In this document: positions 1 through 8,735 of the stretch, one piece after another
Layout of the letters: each line of letters begins with the position of its first letter
Position numbering within the stretch: position 1 is the first letter of the stretch
From: Flavobacteriales bacterium
Lineage (GTDB): Bacteria > Bacteroidota > Bacteroidia > Flavobacteriales_E > Vicingaceae
Reading direction: 5' to 3'
Length of the DNA: 64,000 nucleotides
NCBI GenBank assembly: GCA_020635815.1
Contig: JACJZB010000003.1
Coordinates: 248,001-312,000, forward strand
Notes under the pieces: generated by a model
Told to the model about the DNA's origin: nothing
Databases searched by the model: none
Seen by the model: only the letters and a program-made list of their open reading frames with translations
Program-made: the position numbers and the translations under genes

Positions 1-1
1 G

Positions 2-310
2 CCTTCAATGGACTTTTTTGAATGCTTTACTCCAAGCTTTTCATCTTTACCAAGATTTGGTAAAACAATTTTTATGGAGCTAGACTTTAAAACCAATCAA
101 CCTGTTTTAATGGGAATTTATGCTGATAGTGAACAAATTGGACTTTTTTATTTGAATACGACATCCGATTGGAATAAAATATATTTAAACCTTACAGAAG
201 CAATACAAACAAGAGCTTCAGCAAGTGAATATAAGATGTTCTTTGGTTTTGAAAACAAAGTAGGAACTCCTGAATTTTTAGTTGATAATATAAAAATTAT
301 CTATATATAA
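2..310 (+). CDS. C-terminal part of an uncharacterised protein (5' end outside window)
   Basis: The frame is open to the left edge of the window, so only the last ~103 residues are visible; the ATG at position 8 need not be the start. The visible part reads as a beta-rich domain (about four strands alternating with polar turns, ending FLVDNIKIIYI) with no membrane segment. Its stop shares one base with the ATG of the sugar transferase (TAATG), so the two are translationally coupled and probably in one operon. By position it may be a lipoprotein of an exopolysaccharide locus, but that is inference. I do not recognise the family with confidence. Confidence 0.6.
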   Translation, partial: PSMDFFECFTPSFSSLPRFGKTIFMELDFKTNQPVLMGIYADSEQIGLFYLNTTSDWNKIYLNLTEAIQTRASASEYKMFFGFENKVGTPEFLVDNIKIIYI

Positions 311-1728
311 TGAACAAAAAACTACATGCCTTAAAATATGTAGCATTAGATGCTATTGCAGCAGCTATTACTTGGACATTGTTTTTTATTTATAGAAAAT
401 CCTATGTTGAGCCTGAAAAATTTGGGTATGATATTTCTATTGCCTTTAATCAGAAATTTTATATTGCATTAGCCATTATTCCTTTGTTTTGGTTGATGCT
501 GTATTTTATGACAGGTACCTATAAAAACATTTACCGTAAATCTCGATTAAGAGAGTTTGGTCAAACGTTTTTAATATCAATAATTGGAACGTTGATTTTG
601 TTTTTTGTTGTGATCTTAGATGATGAAATAGCATCATATAAACAGTACTATAAATCGTATTTCACTTTATTCTCTTATCATTTTTCAATTACTGTTTTAT
701 TTCGATTAATCCTTACAACTTATACTGGAATAAGAATTAAAAATAGACAGATAGGATTCAATACACTAATTATAGGGGCAAATCAAAATGCAGTAGATTT
801 ATATCAAGAAATTACAAAACAAAAACATTCATCAGGAAACAGATTAGTAGGGTTTACGCATGTTAACGATGAAAGTGAAAAATTTATGTTGAGTGATTTT
901 TTACCCCATTTAGGAAATTGTATAAACCTTAGAAAAACGATAGAAAACAATCAAATAGAAGAGGTAATCATTGCTGTTGAGTCTTCAGAACATAAAAGCT
1001 TAGGAAATATCATTACAGTTTTAGAAGGGTTGCCAGTAATTATTAAAATAATTCCTGATATGTATGATATTTTATCAGGATCGGTAAAAATGACCTCAAT
1101 TTTTGGAACACCTTTAATTGTAATTACAAAAGAAATAATGCCACAATGGCAAAAAGTAGTGAAGCGAATAATGGATGTGCTTGTTTCATTGTTTGTTTTG
1201 ATAGTCTTCTCACCACTTTACCTTATCACAGCAATTATTGTTGTTACTACATCAAAAGGACCAGCCTTTTTCTCGCAAGAGCGAATAGGAATTCATGGAA
1301 GACCGTTTATGATTCATAAATTTAGGTCGATGTGTGAAGATGCAGAGAAAGACGGACCTGCATTATCAAGCCAAAAAGACATGAGAATTACGAAGTTTGG
1401 ACGTTTTATGCGTAAAGTTAGGTTAGATGAAATTCCTCAATTTTATAATGTGCTGATTGGCGATATGAGTTTAGTTGGTCCTCGACCTGAACGTCAGTTT
1501 TTTATAGACCAGATTGTAAAAGAAGCTCCGCATTATAATCATTTATTAAAAGTAACACCAGGAATTACCTCATGGGGACAAGTAAAATATGGTTATGCAG
1601 AGAATGTAGAACAAATGATAGAACGATTAAAATTTGATATTATATACATTGAAAACATGTCATTATTGGTTGATTTCAAAATATTAATCTATACAGTAAT
1701 GATAGTTGTAAAAGGAAGTGGTAAATAA
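310..1728 (+). CDS. Undecaprenyl-phosphate sugar phosphotransferase (polyprenyl glycosylphosphotransferase)
   Basis: An inner-membrane enzyme expected to transfer a sugar-1-phosphate from a UDP-sugar to undecaprenyl phosphate, the first step of building an exopolysaccharide or O-antigen repeat unit. The 472 residues show four N-terminal membrane segments (roughly 10-30, 50-70, 88-106, 120-140), a Rossmann-like CoA_binding_3 region (about 150-260, containing TLIIGANQNAV), a fifth membrane segment (about 285-310), and the bacterial sugar transferase core with FFSQERIGIHGRPF, IHKFRSM, RLDEIPQFYNVL and GDMSLVGPRPER, including the conserved Asp-Glu pair and the PRPE motif. Length and order match the WbaP/EpsE-type family. 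It overlaps the preceding gene by one base and the next by one base, indicating a coupled operon. The exact sugar cannot be read from sequence. Confidence 0.92.
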   Translation: MNKKLHALKYVALDAIAAAITWTLFFIYRKSYVEPEKFGYDISIAFNQKFYIALAIIPLFWLMLYFMTGTYKNIYRKSRLREFGQTFLISIIGTLILFFVVILDDEIASYKQYYKSYFTLFSYHFSITVLFRLILTTYTGIRIKNRQIGFNTLIIGANQNAVDLYQEITKQKHSSGNRLVGFTHVNDESEKFMLSDFLPHLGNCINLRKTIENNQIEEVIIAVESSEHKSLGNIITVLEGLPVIIKIIPDMYDILSGSVKMTSIFGTPLIVITKEIMPQWQKVVKRIMDVLVSLFVLIVFSPLYLITAIIVVTTSKGPAFFSQERIGIHGRPFMIHKFRSMCEDAEKDGPALSSQKDMRITKFGRFMRKVRLDEIPQFYNVLIGDMSLVGPRPERQFFIDQIVKEAPHYNHLLKVTPGITSWGQVKYGYAENVEQMIERLKFDIIYIENMSLLVDFKILIYTVMIVVKGSGK

Positions 1729-2678
1729 TGAACTTAAAAAAAATATTCTTACTAATAACTATATTTAGTTCTGTTTGTTCGTTTGCCCAAAACTTTAACG
1801 AAGAAGAAATTGAGCTTAATTATAATAATGTTAATTTATATGGCACACTATTATCATCTTCAAGTGCTAACTCTACAATTGTTTTAATAATACCTGGTTC
1901 TGGCCCAACAGATAGAGATGGAAACTCTTTAATGATAGATGGTAAAAATAATTCATTAAAATATTTAGCTGAGGATTTAATGGAGCAGGGAATTCCTTCA
2001 TTAAGAATAGATAAAAGAGGAGTAGGAGAAAGTGCAGAGGCAATGGTTAAAGAGGAAGATTTAAGGTTTGAGATATATGTTGAAGATGTAAAGAACTGGG
2101 TAAAACTATTAATTGAAGATACGAGATTTAAAAAAGTAATTATAGCAGGTCATAGCGAAGGTTCGTTAATAGGAATGTTAGCAGCTCAACAAGCAAATGT
2201 TGCTGGGTTTATTTCGCTTGCGGGAACAGGTGTTGCTGCTGATGAAATTATAAAAACTCAAATGGAAACTCAGCCTGATTTAATTAAAAATGAGGTAAAT
2301 AGAGTTTTTGAAAAACTGAAAGCTGGAGATACCGTAGGTAATGTAAATCCGATGTTATTTTCATTGTTTCGACCTTCGGTTCAACCCTATATGATTTCAT
2401 GGATTAAATACAACCCAACAGTTGAAATTGCAAAACTTTCGGTGCCTGCTTTAATCATACAAGGAACTACAGATATTCAAGTATCTGCAAAAGATGCTGA
2501 ATTGCTCCATAAAGCATTACCTAAAAGTAAAATGGTGTTGATAGAAAACATGAACCATGTTTTTAAGTCTGCACCATTAAATCAAAAGGAGAATATTGCA
2601 ACTTATTCAAACCCGGCATTAAAGAATGTTCCTCAGTTAGCAGATGAAATAATTCAATTTATACATGCGATTAATTAA
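1728..2678 (+). CDS. Secreted alpha/beta hydrolase (esterase-like)
   Basis: A 316-residue serine hydrolase with a Sec signal peptide (residues 1-21, ending SFAQ). The alpha/beta fold shows an oxyanion loop at PGSGPTDRDGN (56-66), the nucleophile elbow GHSEG (141-145, Ser143), a probable acid in GTTDIQVSA and a catalytic His in NMNHVF near the C-terminus. Known relatives are periplasmic or extracellular esterases and dienelactone-hydrolase-like enzymes; the substrate is unknown. Its start overlaps the sugar transferase stop by one base and its 3' end overlaps the following lipoprotein gene by 14 bases, so it sits in the same operon and may trim or deacylate an envelope or polysaccharide component, which is inference. 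Confidence 0.85.
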   Translation: MNLKKIFLLITIFSSVCSFAQNFNEEEIELNYNNVNLYGTLLSSSSANSTIVLIIPGSGPTDRDGNSLMIDGKNNSLKYLAEDLMEQGIPSLRIDKRGVGESAEAMVKEEDLRFEIYVEDVKNWVKLLIEDTRFKKVIIAGHSEGSLIGMLAAQQANVAGFISLAGTGVAADEIIKTQMETQPDLIKNEVNRVFEKLKAGDTVGNVNPMLFSLFRPSVQPYMISWIKYNPTVEIAKLSVPALIIQGTTDIQVSAKDAELLHKALPKSKMVLIENMNHVFKSAPLNQKENIATYSNPALKNVPQLADEIIQFIHAIN

Positions 2679-3105
2679 GCAATACTTCAGATTATCTTTA
2701 GTTGTCATTCTTTTAGCCTCGTGTACTACAGAAATAGAAAGAATTGACATAGCTAAAAATAAAGACGTGGTAATAACAGTAGATTGCAAAAAACATCGTC
2801 AAATTGATTTTTATTTAGATTGCGATATTGAATATTCAGAATTACCGCTAATGGTGATTGATTTTGAATTTTATAAAGGAGAAGAACAGATTTTAAAAGG
2901 AGGTTTAGACCCTTTATTAGCTTCTCCAAAATCAGATGAAGTTAAAATTGAAAAAGATGGAATTATCCAATGGAAATTTTATGGGAAATTAGAAGGTAAT
3001 TTTATACCTCCCTCTAATGGCGTTTTTACTGTCCATCCTACTTTAATTAAAAATAATCATCCCGATTTAAAAGTAAATAAATTTGAATTGGTTTTGGTAA
3101 AGTAA
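2665..3105 (+). CDS. Hypothetical lipoprotein
   Basis: A 146-residue protein beginning with a lipoprotein signal (RLIKQYFRLSLVVILLASC, lipobox LLASC, lipidated Cys near residue 19). The mature part is mostly predicted beta strand (DFYLDCDIEY, MVIDFEFYKG, IIQWKFYGKLEG), the general look of the small lipoproteins of the GldH kind, but I cannot find a diagnostic motif and do not assign it. It starts inside the upstream hydrolase gene (14-base overlap), which implies coupled translation and shared expression with the polysaccharide/hydrolase operon. It is the last gene of that operon before the mtaB promoter. Confidence 0.7.
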   Translation: MRLIKQYFRLSLVVILLASCTTEIERIDIAKNKDVVITVDCKKHRQIDFYLDCDIEYSELPLMVIDFEFYKGEEQILKGGLDPLLASPKSDEVKIEKDGIIQWKFYGKLEGNFIPPSNGVFTVHPTLIKNNHPDLKVNKFELVLVK

Positions 3106-3144
3106 ATAATTCTAAACCAAAAGCATTAATTCAATAGACATCCT

Positions 3145-3152
3145 TAATTTTG
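3145..3152 (+). promoter_or_regulatory. Candidate -7 promoter element for mtaB
   Basis: TAATTTTG matches the Bacteroidota -7 pattern TAnnTTTG. The mtaB ATG begins only six bases further on, so if this element is used the transcript would be leaderless or nearly so. No clear TTG -33 element is visible at the usual distance. Confidence 0.4.
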
Positions 3153-3157
3153 CGACC

Positions 3158-4504
3158 ATGATATCCAATAAAAAAGTTTCATTATATACCTTAGGATGTA
3201 AGCTCAATTTTTCTGAAACATCATCCATTGCAAGGATGTTTGAAGAAGAAGGTTTTGCTCGTGTAGAGTTTCATGAAACCCCAGATGTATATGTTATTAA
3301 TACGTGTTCGGTTACTGAAAATGCAGATAAGAAATGTAAGCAATTGGTTAAAAAAGCATTAAAAGTTAACCCTAATGCTTTTATAGCTATTATTGGTTGT
3401 TATGCCCAATTAAAACCAGAAGAAATTGCTAAGATTTATGGCGTTGATATGGTGTTGGGAGCAGCTGAAAAATTTAAAATTGTAGAGCATTTTTCTTCTA
3501 TTACAAAAAAAGAAACTGCTGAGGTTCATGCCTCAAAAATTAAAGAAGTTAACGATTTTGTACCTTCTTATTCTAAGGGAGATAGAACACGCTCATTTCT
3601 TAAAATACAAGATGGTTGTGATTATTTTTGTACATTTTGTACCATTCCTTTAGCAAGAGGGAAAAGTAGAAACAACTCTGTAGCAGAAACTCTAAAAGTG
3701 GCAAATGAAGTAGCAAAATCGAACATTAACGAAGTTGTTTTAACGGGAGTTAATATTGGAGATTTTGGGCAAGGTGAAGGGGAAAACTTTTTTGATTTGG
3801 TAAAAGAATTAGATAAAGCAGAAGGAATAGAACGATTTAGAATATCATCTATCGAGCCTAACTTATTGTCTAATGACATTATTGAATTTGTGAGTCAATC
3901 GAACAAATTTATGCCTCATTTTCATATTCCTTTACAATCAGGTTCTAATAAAATATTAGAAGCCATGCGAAGAAAATATAAGAAAGAGTTGTATGTAGAT
4001 AGAGTTACAACTATTAAAAAGTTAATGCCACATTGTTGTATTGGCGTGGATGTAATTGTTGGTTTTCCAGGAGAAACAGATGAAGATTTTAAAGAAACAT
4101 ATAGTTTTTTAAATGAACTGCCAGTTTCTTATTTACATGTTTTTACTTACTCAGAGCGACAAAATACAACGGCAAACAAAATGAGTGAAGTAGTACCAAA
4201 GTCGGTACGAAGTGAGCGAAGTAAAATGCTTCATATTTTATCTGAAAAAAAGAAAAGACAATTTTATGCTGAAAACATAGGAGTTACAGCAGCTGTTTTA
4301 TTTGAAAGTGAAGAACATGAAGGTTATTTAAATGGGTTTACCGAAAACTATGTAAAAGTAAAAGTGCCTTATGATAAATCGCTTGAAAATACAATTCAAC
4401 AAGTAAAACTTGAAAAAGTAGATTTTGAAGGAATAGTTGAGGTTCAACTTCAAACTCCTATCCCTCAATTTCAAACCTCAAACCTTAAACCTCAAACTAA
4501 GTAA
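3158..4504 (+). CDS. mtaB: tRNA (N6-L-threonylcarbamoyladenosine(37)-C2)-methylthiotransferase MtaB
   Basis: A radical-SAM methylthiotransferase that converts t6A37 to ms2t6A37 in tRNAs reading ANN codons. The UPF0004 domain carries Cys14 (TLGCKLN), Cys50 (NTCSV) and Cys81 (GCYAQ); the radical-SAM cluster is C154-x3-C158-x2-C161 in GCDYFCTFC; a TRAM-like segment follows near the C-terminus. The N-terminal pattern YTLGCKLNFSE is typical of MtaB rather than MiaB or RimO. The last ~20 residues (after VEVQL) are Pro/Gln/Thr/Lys-rich and encoded by a repetitive A/C-rich tract that looks like an intergenic repeat captured by the reading frame. lgt begins two bases after the stop. Confidence 0.93.
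   Translation: MISNKKVSLYTLGCKLNFSETSSIARMFEEEGFARVEFHETPDVYVINTCSVTENADKKCKQLVKKALKVNPNAFIAIIGCYAQLKPEEIAKIYGVDMVLGAAEKFKIVEHFSSITKKETAEVHASKIKEVNDFVPSYSKGDRTRSFLKIQDGCDYFCTFCTIPLARGKSRNNSVAETLKVANEVAKSNINEVVLTGVNIGDFGQGEGENFFDLVKELDKAEGIERFRISSIEPNLLSNDIIEFVSQSNKFMPHFHIPLQSGSNKILEAMRRKYKKELYVDRVTTIKKLMPHCCIGVDVIVGFPGETDEDFKETYSFLNELPVSYLHVFTYSERQNTTANKMSEVVPKSVRSERSKMLHILSEKKKRQFYAENIGVTAAVLFESEEHEGYLNGFTENYVKVKVPYDKSLENTIQQVKLEKVDFEGIVEVQLQTPIPQFQTSNLKPQTK
4440..4501 (+). repeat. A/C-rich degenerate tract at the mtaB 3' end
   Basis: A tract of near-repeats of the type TTTCAAACCTCAAACC and TTAAACCTCAAAC that fills the last ~20 codons of mtaB. The same style of tract occurs between genes near 34200, 37130-37198 and 52460-52558. 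Confidence 0.6.
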
Positions 4505-4505
4505 T

Positions 4506-5660
4506 ATGTTTCCATTTTTATCTGATTTAATCAACTACTTTTTGGGAACAAATATTGTGCTACCATTCCCTATGTTTGGGTTTATGGTGGCTATTGCTTT
4601 TGTTGCTGCACATCAATTTTTTGTTTTAGAAATGAAACGAAAAGAAGAAAATAAGCTAGTTTTTTCTTTTGAAAGAGATGTAATAAAAGGAGAAAAAGCA
4701 AGCATTGCTGAATTGTTAAGTAATGGTTTTTTTGGGTTTTTAATTGGGTTTAAACTACTCGAGGCAATTTTACACTATGATTTAATGGCAGCAGATCCTC
4801 AAGGATTTATGCTATCAACACAAGGTAATTTATTAGGTGGAATTCTGTTTGCTGCTATTTTAGCATATTTAAGATATAGAGAAGGAGAAAAACAACGTTT
4901 GCCCGAACCAATAACTGTTAAAGAAACAGTTCATCCTTATCAGTTGGTAGGTACCATGACTTTTATTGCTGCAATTGGCGGTATAATAGGTGCGAAATTG
5001 TTTGATATGATAGAGGATTTACCTCGATTACTTGAAAATCCGATTGATGTTATTTTTGCAGGGAGTGGATTAAGTATTTATGGAGGGTTAATTGTTGGAG
5101 GTGGAGCAGTAATTTATTTTGCAAAGAAGAAAGGGCTTAATGTTTTACATGTTGTAGATGCTTGTGCTCCAGCTTTAATTTTAGCGTATGGTATTGGACG
5201 TATTGGTTGTCAACTTTCGGGAGATGGAGATTGGGGAATGCCAAACGATTTATCAATGCCCGATGCAATTAGCTTTTTACCCAATTGGATGTGGGCTTTT
5301 GATTATCCTAACAATGTATTAGGGATAAACTTGCAACAAGATTTTATGCAAATGGGTTTAGAAAGTATTACAGGAAAGGCTTGGCCAACACCTTTTTATG
5401 AAACCATAATGGCATTTATAATATTTGGAATATTGTGGAGTATTAGAAAAAAGATAACTGCTCCAGGAGTAATGTTTTCAATCTATTTAGCGTTTAATGG
5501 CTTAGAGCGATTTTTTATAGAGTTTATCAGAATTAATCCTCTTTACGATGTATTGGGGCTAACACTTTCTCAAGCTCAAATAATTGCAATTTTATTTATG
5601 CTTTTTGGCGTTGCAGGTACTGTTTATTTTAAAAAGAAAGCGAGAAGATTAATGCAGTAG
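4506..5660 (+). CDS. lgt: Prolipoprotein diacylglyceryl transferase Lgt
   Basis: Inner-membrane enzyme that moves diacylglycerol from phosphatidylglycerol to the lipobox Cys of prolipoproteins; it would serve the several lipoproteins in this window. I chose the ATG two bases after the mtaB stop because the protein then opens with MFPFLSDLINYFLG; upstream codons in this frame come from the repeat tract. About 384 residues with seven or so membrane segments. Recognisable are SIYGGLIVGGG (equivalent to the HGGL region) and the Lgt signature in the divergent Bacteroidota form GRIGCQLSGDGDWG. C-terminal segment NGLERFFIEFIRINP is also typical. It converges on the DUF1287 gene with four bases between them. 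Confidence 0.92.
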   Translation: MFPFLSDLINYFLGTNIVLPFPMFGFMVAIAFVAAHQFFVLEMKRKEENKLVFSFERDVIKGEKASIAELLSNGFFGFLIGFKLLEAILHYDLMAADPQGFMLSTQGNLLGGILFAAILAYLRYREGEKQRLPEPITVKETVHPYQLVGTMTFIAAIGGIIGAKLFDMIEDLPRLLENPIDVIFAGSGLSIYGGLIVGGGAVIYFAKKKGLNVLHVVDACAPALILAYGIGRIGCQLSGDGDWGMPNDLSMPDAISFLPNWMWAFDYPNNVLGINLQQDFMQMGLESITGKAWPTPFYETIMAFIIFGILWSIRKKITAPGVMFSIYLAFNGLERFFIEFIRINPLYDVLGLTLSQAQIIAILFMLFGVAGTVYFKKKARRLMQ

Positions 5661-5664
5661 TCTT

Positions 5665-6258
5665 TTATTTTTTATAACAATAATGTCCAATTATCTTATA
5701 ATCAAATAAACAATCGGCTAGTACTTGTCCACCACCAATATTGTGTACAATTAAATATCGGTTACCATCAGTTGATTTTTTATTAACAACCAATCCGATG
5801 TGAGTTGTCCCGCCCCCTAAATTCCAACAAACGATATCACCAGGCAAATAATCGTTGGCATTATTAGAGTTTGGTTTTACTTCTCCAAATCGAGAAAAGA
5901 AAACCATTAAGTTCGGCACTCTTCTGTGATCAATATTTTTATCTGTTTTAGTTAGCCCCCAATTTTTAGGATACTTGCTAAAATTGGCAACCATATCTTC
6001 ATGTACTTCTTTTTGAAGATCGATGTTTAATCTTCGGTAAGCTCTAATAATTACATCAGTGCAAACGCCTTTACCTGCGGGTACATCTCCATTTGGGTAG
6101 GAGATAGAAAAATAACTAGGGTCGTAATCAACTTGTTGCTGGGTTAGCTCAATACCTGCAATAGAAAGACGATTGTAAAAATCATTTTGCCCATTACTAT
6201 TAAAAATTATAATTAAAAATAGAAAAAGTGTGATTAGTATCTTCTTAAAAAGTATCAT
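5665..6258 (-). CDS. Secreted DUF1287 family protein
   Basis: A 197-residue protein with a signal peptide (residues 1-23, ending NSNGQ). The body fits DUF1287: YDPSYFSISYPNGDVPAGKG, then GVCTDVIIRAYR with a conserved Cys, HEDM, and GGGTTHIGLVVN with a conserved His. The Cys...His arrangement and papain-like order suggest an NlpC/P60-related cysteine hydrolase acting in the periplasm, but the family's activity is not established. It lies nine bases downstream of the histidine kinase gene on the same strand and is probably co-transcribed with it. Confidence 0.85.
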   Translation of the reverse strand: MILFKKILITLFLFLIIIFNSNGQNDFYNRLSIAGIELTQQQVDYDPSYFSISYPNGDVPAGKGVCTDVIIRAYRRLNIDLQKEVHEDMVANFSKYPKNWGLTKTDKNIDHRRVPNLMVFFSRFGEVKPNSNNANDYLPGDIVCWNLGGGTTHIGLVVNKKSTDGNRYLIVHNIGGGQVLADCLFDYKIIGHYCYKK

Positions 6259-6267
6259 GGTAGTAAA

Positions 6268-7944
6268 TTAATATGTAATAGGAACCTTAATCTCTAATTT
6301 TGTGCCAATATTTACCTCTGAAGTTAAATTAAAAACACCCCCAATAACCTCTATTCTTTTTTGCATATTATTTATACCAATTCCATCATTGTCCTTAGTT
6401 ATATTTAAATCAAATCCACAACCATCATCTTCTATTCTTATTTCCATTTCTGTTTTATGGTAAATAACATCAATAGAAACTATACTCGCATTGGCGTATT
6501 TAATGGAGTTGTTGATGAATTCTTGAAGTACTCTATATGTATTGGTTGTTACCGTAGGATTATTAATTAGAGGCTTTTTACCTTCAACATTTAAGTCAAA
6601 TTTTAATGGAATGTTTTTATGCCGGCTAATGAGTTTTACTACTGCATCACATAAAAATTCATCCTCGTTAAGAGGGTATAAGTTATGCGATAAATTTCTA
6701 ATTTCAGTAATCGAATCTTTAGCAGATTTTATAATATCATCCAAAATGAGTTCATTTTCTTTAACTATAAGTGAAGATTTTAATGCTTGAAGTTTCATGT
6801 TAATTCCAGCAATACTTTGAGAAACGCCATCGTGTAACTCGAAAGCTAAACGTTGTCGTTCTTTTTCTTCACCACTTATCATAGCTGCAGTTAACTTTTT
6901 TGATTGTAATTTTTCGTTAGTAATGTCATGTATTAACGATAAATTGCCGACTACTTTATTCTTTTCATAATAAGGAGAAGAGCTAATAAGCACCGTTAAA
7001 ATGTCCTTGTATTTAGTTATTAAATTAATTTCGTATTTATCAGAAACCTTGTTTGTTTCAAACATCTTTAATACTTTTTCATCACTTTCGTGGTCAGCAA
7101 TTAAGATTTGAGCCTTTTTATTTATTAGTTCATTATCATAATACCCAAGCATTTTAGTTGCAGCAGGGTTTATATATTTTATGTAATGATTATGGTCGGT
7201 AATGATTATTGCATCCGACATGTTTTTAATAATGTTATCTGAGACTTTATAAGGAGAAAATGAAAGTAAGTTATATTTTCTTAAAGCAATAATTGAGGCA
7301 ATAGAGAATGCTGTAATTGAGGTTGTTGTTAAAGGGATAGGAGCTATATCTAAAAGCTCAGGAAAAATAATTTCGGTAATTAAGCCTTGTAAAAAAGGTA
7401 CAGAAAATCCAATAGCGATTATTCCTGCTTTTGCTGTTTTTTGTTTAATCCAATAGCTAATGAATAAAAACATTGTAACAATACCGGCTATAGCAAGGTA
7501 AAGAACCTCAAAAGAAAGCATAGTTGATTTAGTTGAGTCGATAAACCCAAATGAATCAGAATAAGTAAATTCATTGTTTGTCCATTGTAAAATGTTTGCT
7601 ACGATAAAGAATAAAGCGGGTATGTAAATTAGAAAATACAATAAAGCCCTATTATTGTCATTTATTTTTTCAGTAAATTTTAAACTAAAATATAAACAAC
7701 TAGCAACTAAAATTAAAGTTCCAGATTGTGTTAAAATAAATAACCTTTTAGCAGCCTCTATATCTATTGTTAGTTTTAAAAAACCTTCTGAGATTTGCCA
7801 AACCATTGCAGAAAACACTAACATAGAAAAAACAACACTTAGTTTTGATTTTGACAAGATGAAATAAGAATAAATAAATATTCCTAGATTAATTAACCCA
7901 GGAATAAAAGCTAATAAAGCGATATTTAAATGATCAAGATTCAC
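6268..7944 (-). CDS. Membrane histidine kinase: 7TM, PAS, HisKA_3 and HATPase_c
   Basis: A 558-residue sensor kinase of the NarL-partner class. Residues 1-225 form seven hydrophobic helices resembling the histidine-kinase N-terminal 7TM region. A PAS domain follows (about 235-350, with AIIITDHNHYIKYINPAATKMLGY). The dimerisation/phosphoacceptor motif of HisKA_3 is clear: ERQRLAFELHDGVSQSI, where the His of FELHDG is the phosphorylated residue. The ATPase domain has an N box (QEFINNSIKYANA), a G1 box (IEDDGCGFD) and a G2 box (GIGINNMQKRI). No response regulator gene is adjacent, so the partner must lie elsewhere. It is divergent from prxQ and followed by the DUF1287 gene. Confidence 0.9.
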   Translation of the reverse strand: MNLDHLNIALLAFIPGLINLGIFIYSYFILSKSKLSVVFSMLVFSAMVWQISEGFLKLTIDIEAAKRLFILTQSGTLILVASCLYFSLKFTEKINDNNRALLYFLIYIPALFFIVANILQWTNNEFTYSDSFGFIDSTKSTMLSFEVLYLAIAGIVTMFLFISYWIKQKTAKAGIIAIGFSVPFLQGLITEIIFPELLDIAPIPLTTTSITAFSIASIIALRKYNLLSFSPYKVSDNIIKNMSDAIIITDHNHYIKYINPAATKMLGYYDNELINKKAQILIADHESDEKVLKMFETNKVSDKYEINLITKYKDILTVLISSSPYYEKNKVVGNLSLIHDITNEKLQSKKLTAAMISGEEKERQRLAFELHDGVSQSIAGINMKLQALKSSLIVKENELILDDIIKSAKDSITEIRNLSHNLYPLNEDEFLCDAVVKLISRHKNIPLKFDLNVEGKKPLINNPTVTTNTYRVLQEFINNSIKYANASIVSIDVIYHKTEMEIRIEDDGCGFDLNITKDNDGIGINNMQKRIEVIGGVFNLTSEVNIGTKLEIKVPITY

Positions 7945-8089
7945 TAGTTACAATTCTACGGTACTTTTGAGCTAAAGTTTTAAGTTGTTTTTTACAATAC
8001 TGAATATGAAAGTAATACAATAAAATAAAAAAATCTAGTTGTCTTACAGATAAGTTTACACTAATTTTAACCTAACCAATATATAAACT

Positions 8090-8551
8090 ATGAATACATT
8101 AAAAGAGGGAGATAAAGCACCAGATTTTGGAATACCAGATCAAAATGGAACAGTTCGCCACCTATCAGAATTTAAAGGAAAAAAAGTAATACTTTATTTT
8201 TATCCGAAAGATTTAACGCCAGGTTGTACTGTTGAATCATGTAATTTGAGAGACAATTATAATGATTTAATTAAACAAGGTTTTGAGGTAGTTGGTGTAA
8301 GTGCCGATGATGAAAAAAAACACAATCGATTTATTGATAAATACAGTTTACCTTTTACTTTACTAGCAGATGTTGACAAAAAGGTGATTAACGCTTATGG
8401 TGTTTGGGGACCTAAAAAAATTATGGGAAGAACTTTTGATGGAATTCATCGAACAACTTTTGTAATTGATGAAAATGGCGTAATAGAAAAAGTAATTACT
8501 AAAGTAAAAACAAAACATCATACCGCTCAAATTTTAGAGGAATTGAACTAG
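8090..8551 (+). CDS. bcp: Thioredoxin-dependent thiol peroxidase (PrxQ/Bcp)
   Basis: An atypical 2-Cys peroxiredoxin that reduces hydrogen peroxide and organic peroxides in the cytoplasm using thioredoxin. The 153 residues are the normal family length. The peroxidatic Cys46 lies in DLTPGCTVESC with the resolving Cys51 five residues later, as in the alpha-2 type of PrxQ; further conserved are FYPKD before the active site and RTTFVIDENG near the end. It stands alone between the divergent kinase gene and recA. Confidence 0.95.
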   Translation: MNTLKEGDKAPDFGIPDQNGTVRHLSEFKGKKVILYFYPKDLTPGCTVESCNLRDNYNDLIKQGFEVVGVSADDEKKHNRFIDKYSLPFTLLADVDKKVINAYGVWGPKKIMGRTFDGIHRTTFVIDENGVIEKVITKVKTKHHTAQILEELN

Positions 8552-8683
8552 AAAAACAATAAGTTAGGTTGTTTTTTGTTTCAAAATGAAAATATAAGAG
8601 GTGTTTTAATCTTTTGAAACAATTGATATTACTAGGTTTTTTAAAATAATTTCATAAAACTACATATTGTAGGTTTTTTGACT

Positions 8684-8691
8684 TATATTTG
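8684..8691 (+). promoter_or_regulatory. Candidate -7 promoter element for recA
   Basis: TATATTTG is an exact TAnnTTTG match about 45 bases before the recA ATG. The nearest TTG (8667-8669) is only 14 bases upstream, shorter than usual, so the -33 element is uncertain. I see no LexA-type dyad around it. Confidence 0.5.
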
Positions 8692-8735
8692 TAGAGTTAA
8701 AAATAATTACGGATAAGTTTTAAAAATATATAAAC

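Noticed and set aside
8684..8735. LexA-type operator ahead of recA
   Set aside because: No convincing dyad near the recA promoter; Bacteroidota SOS boxes are also poorly defined, so I do not claim one.
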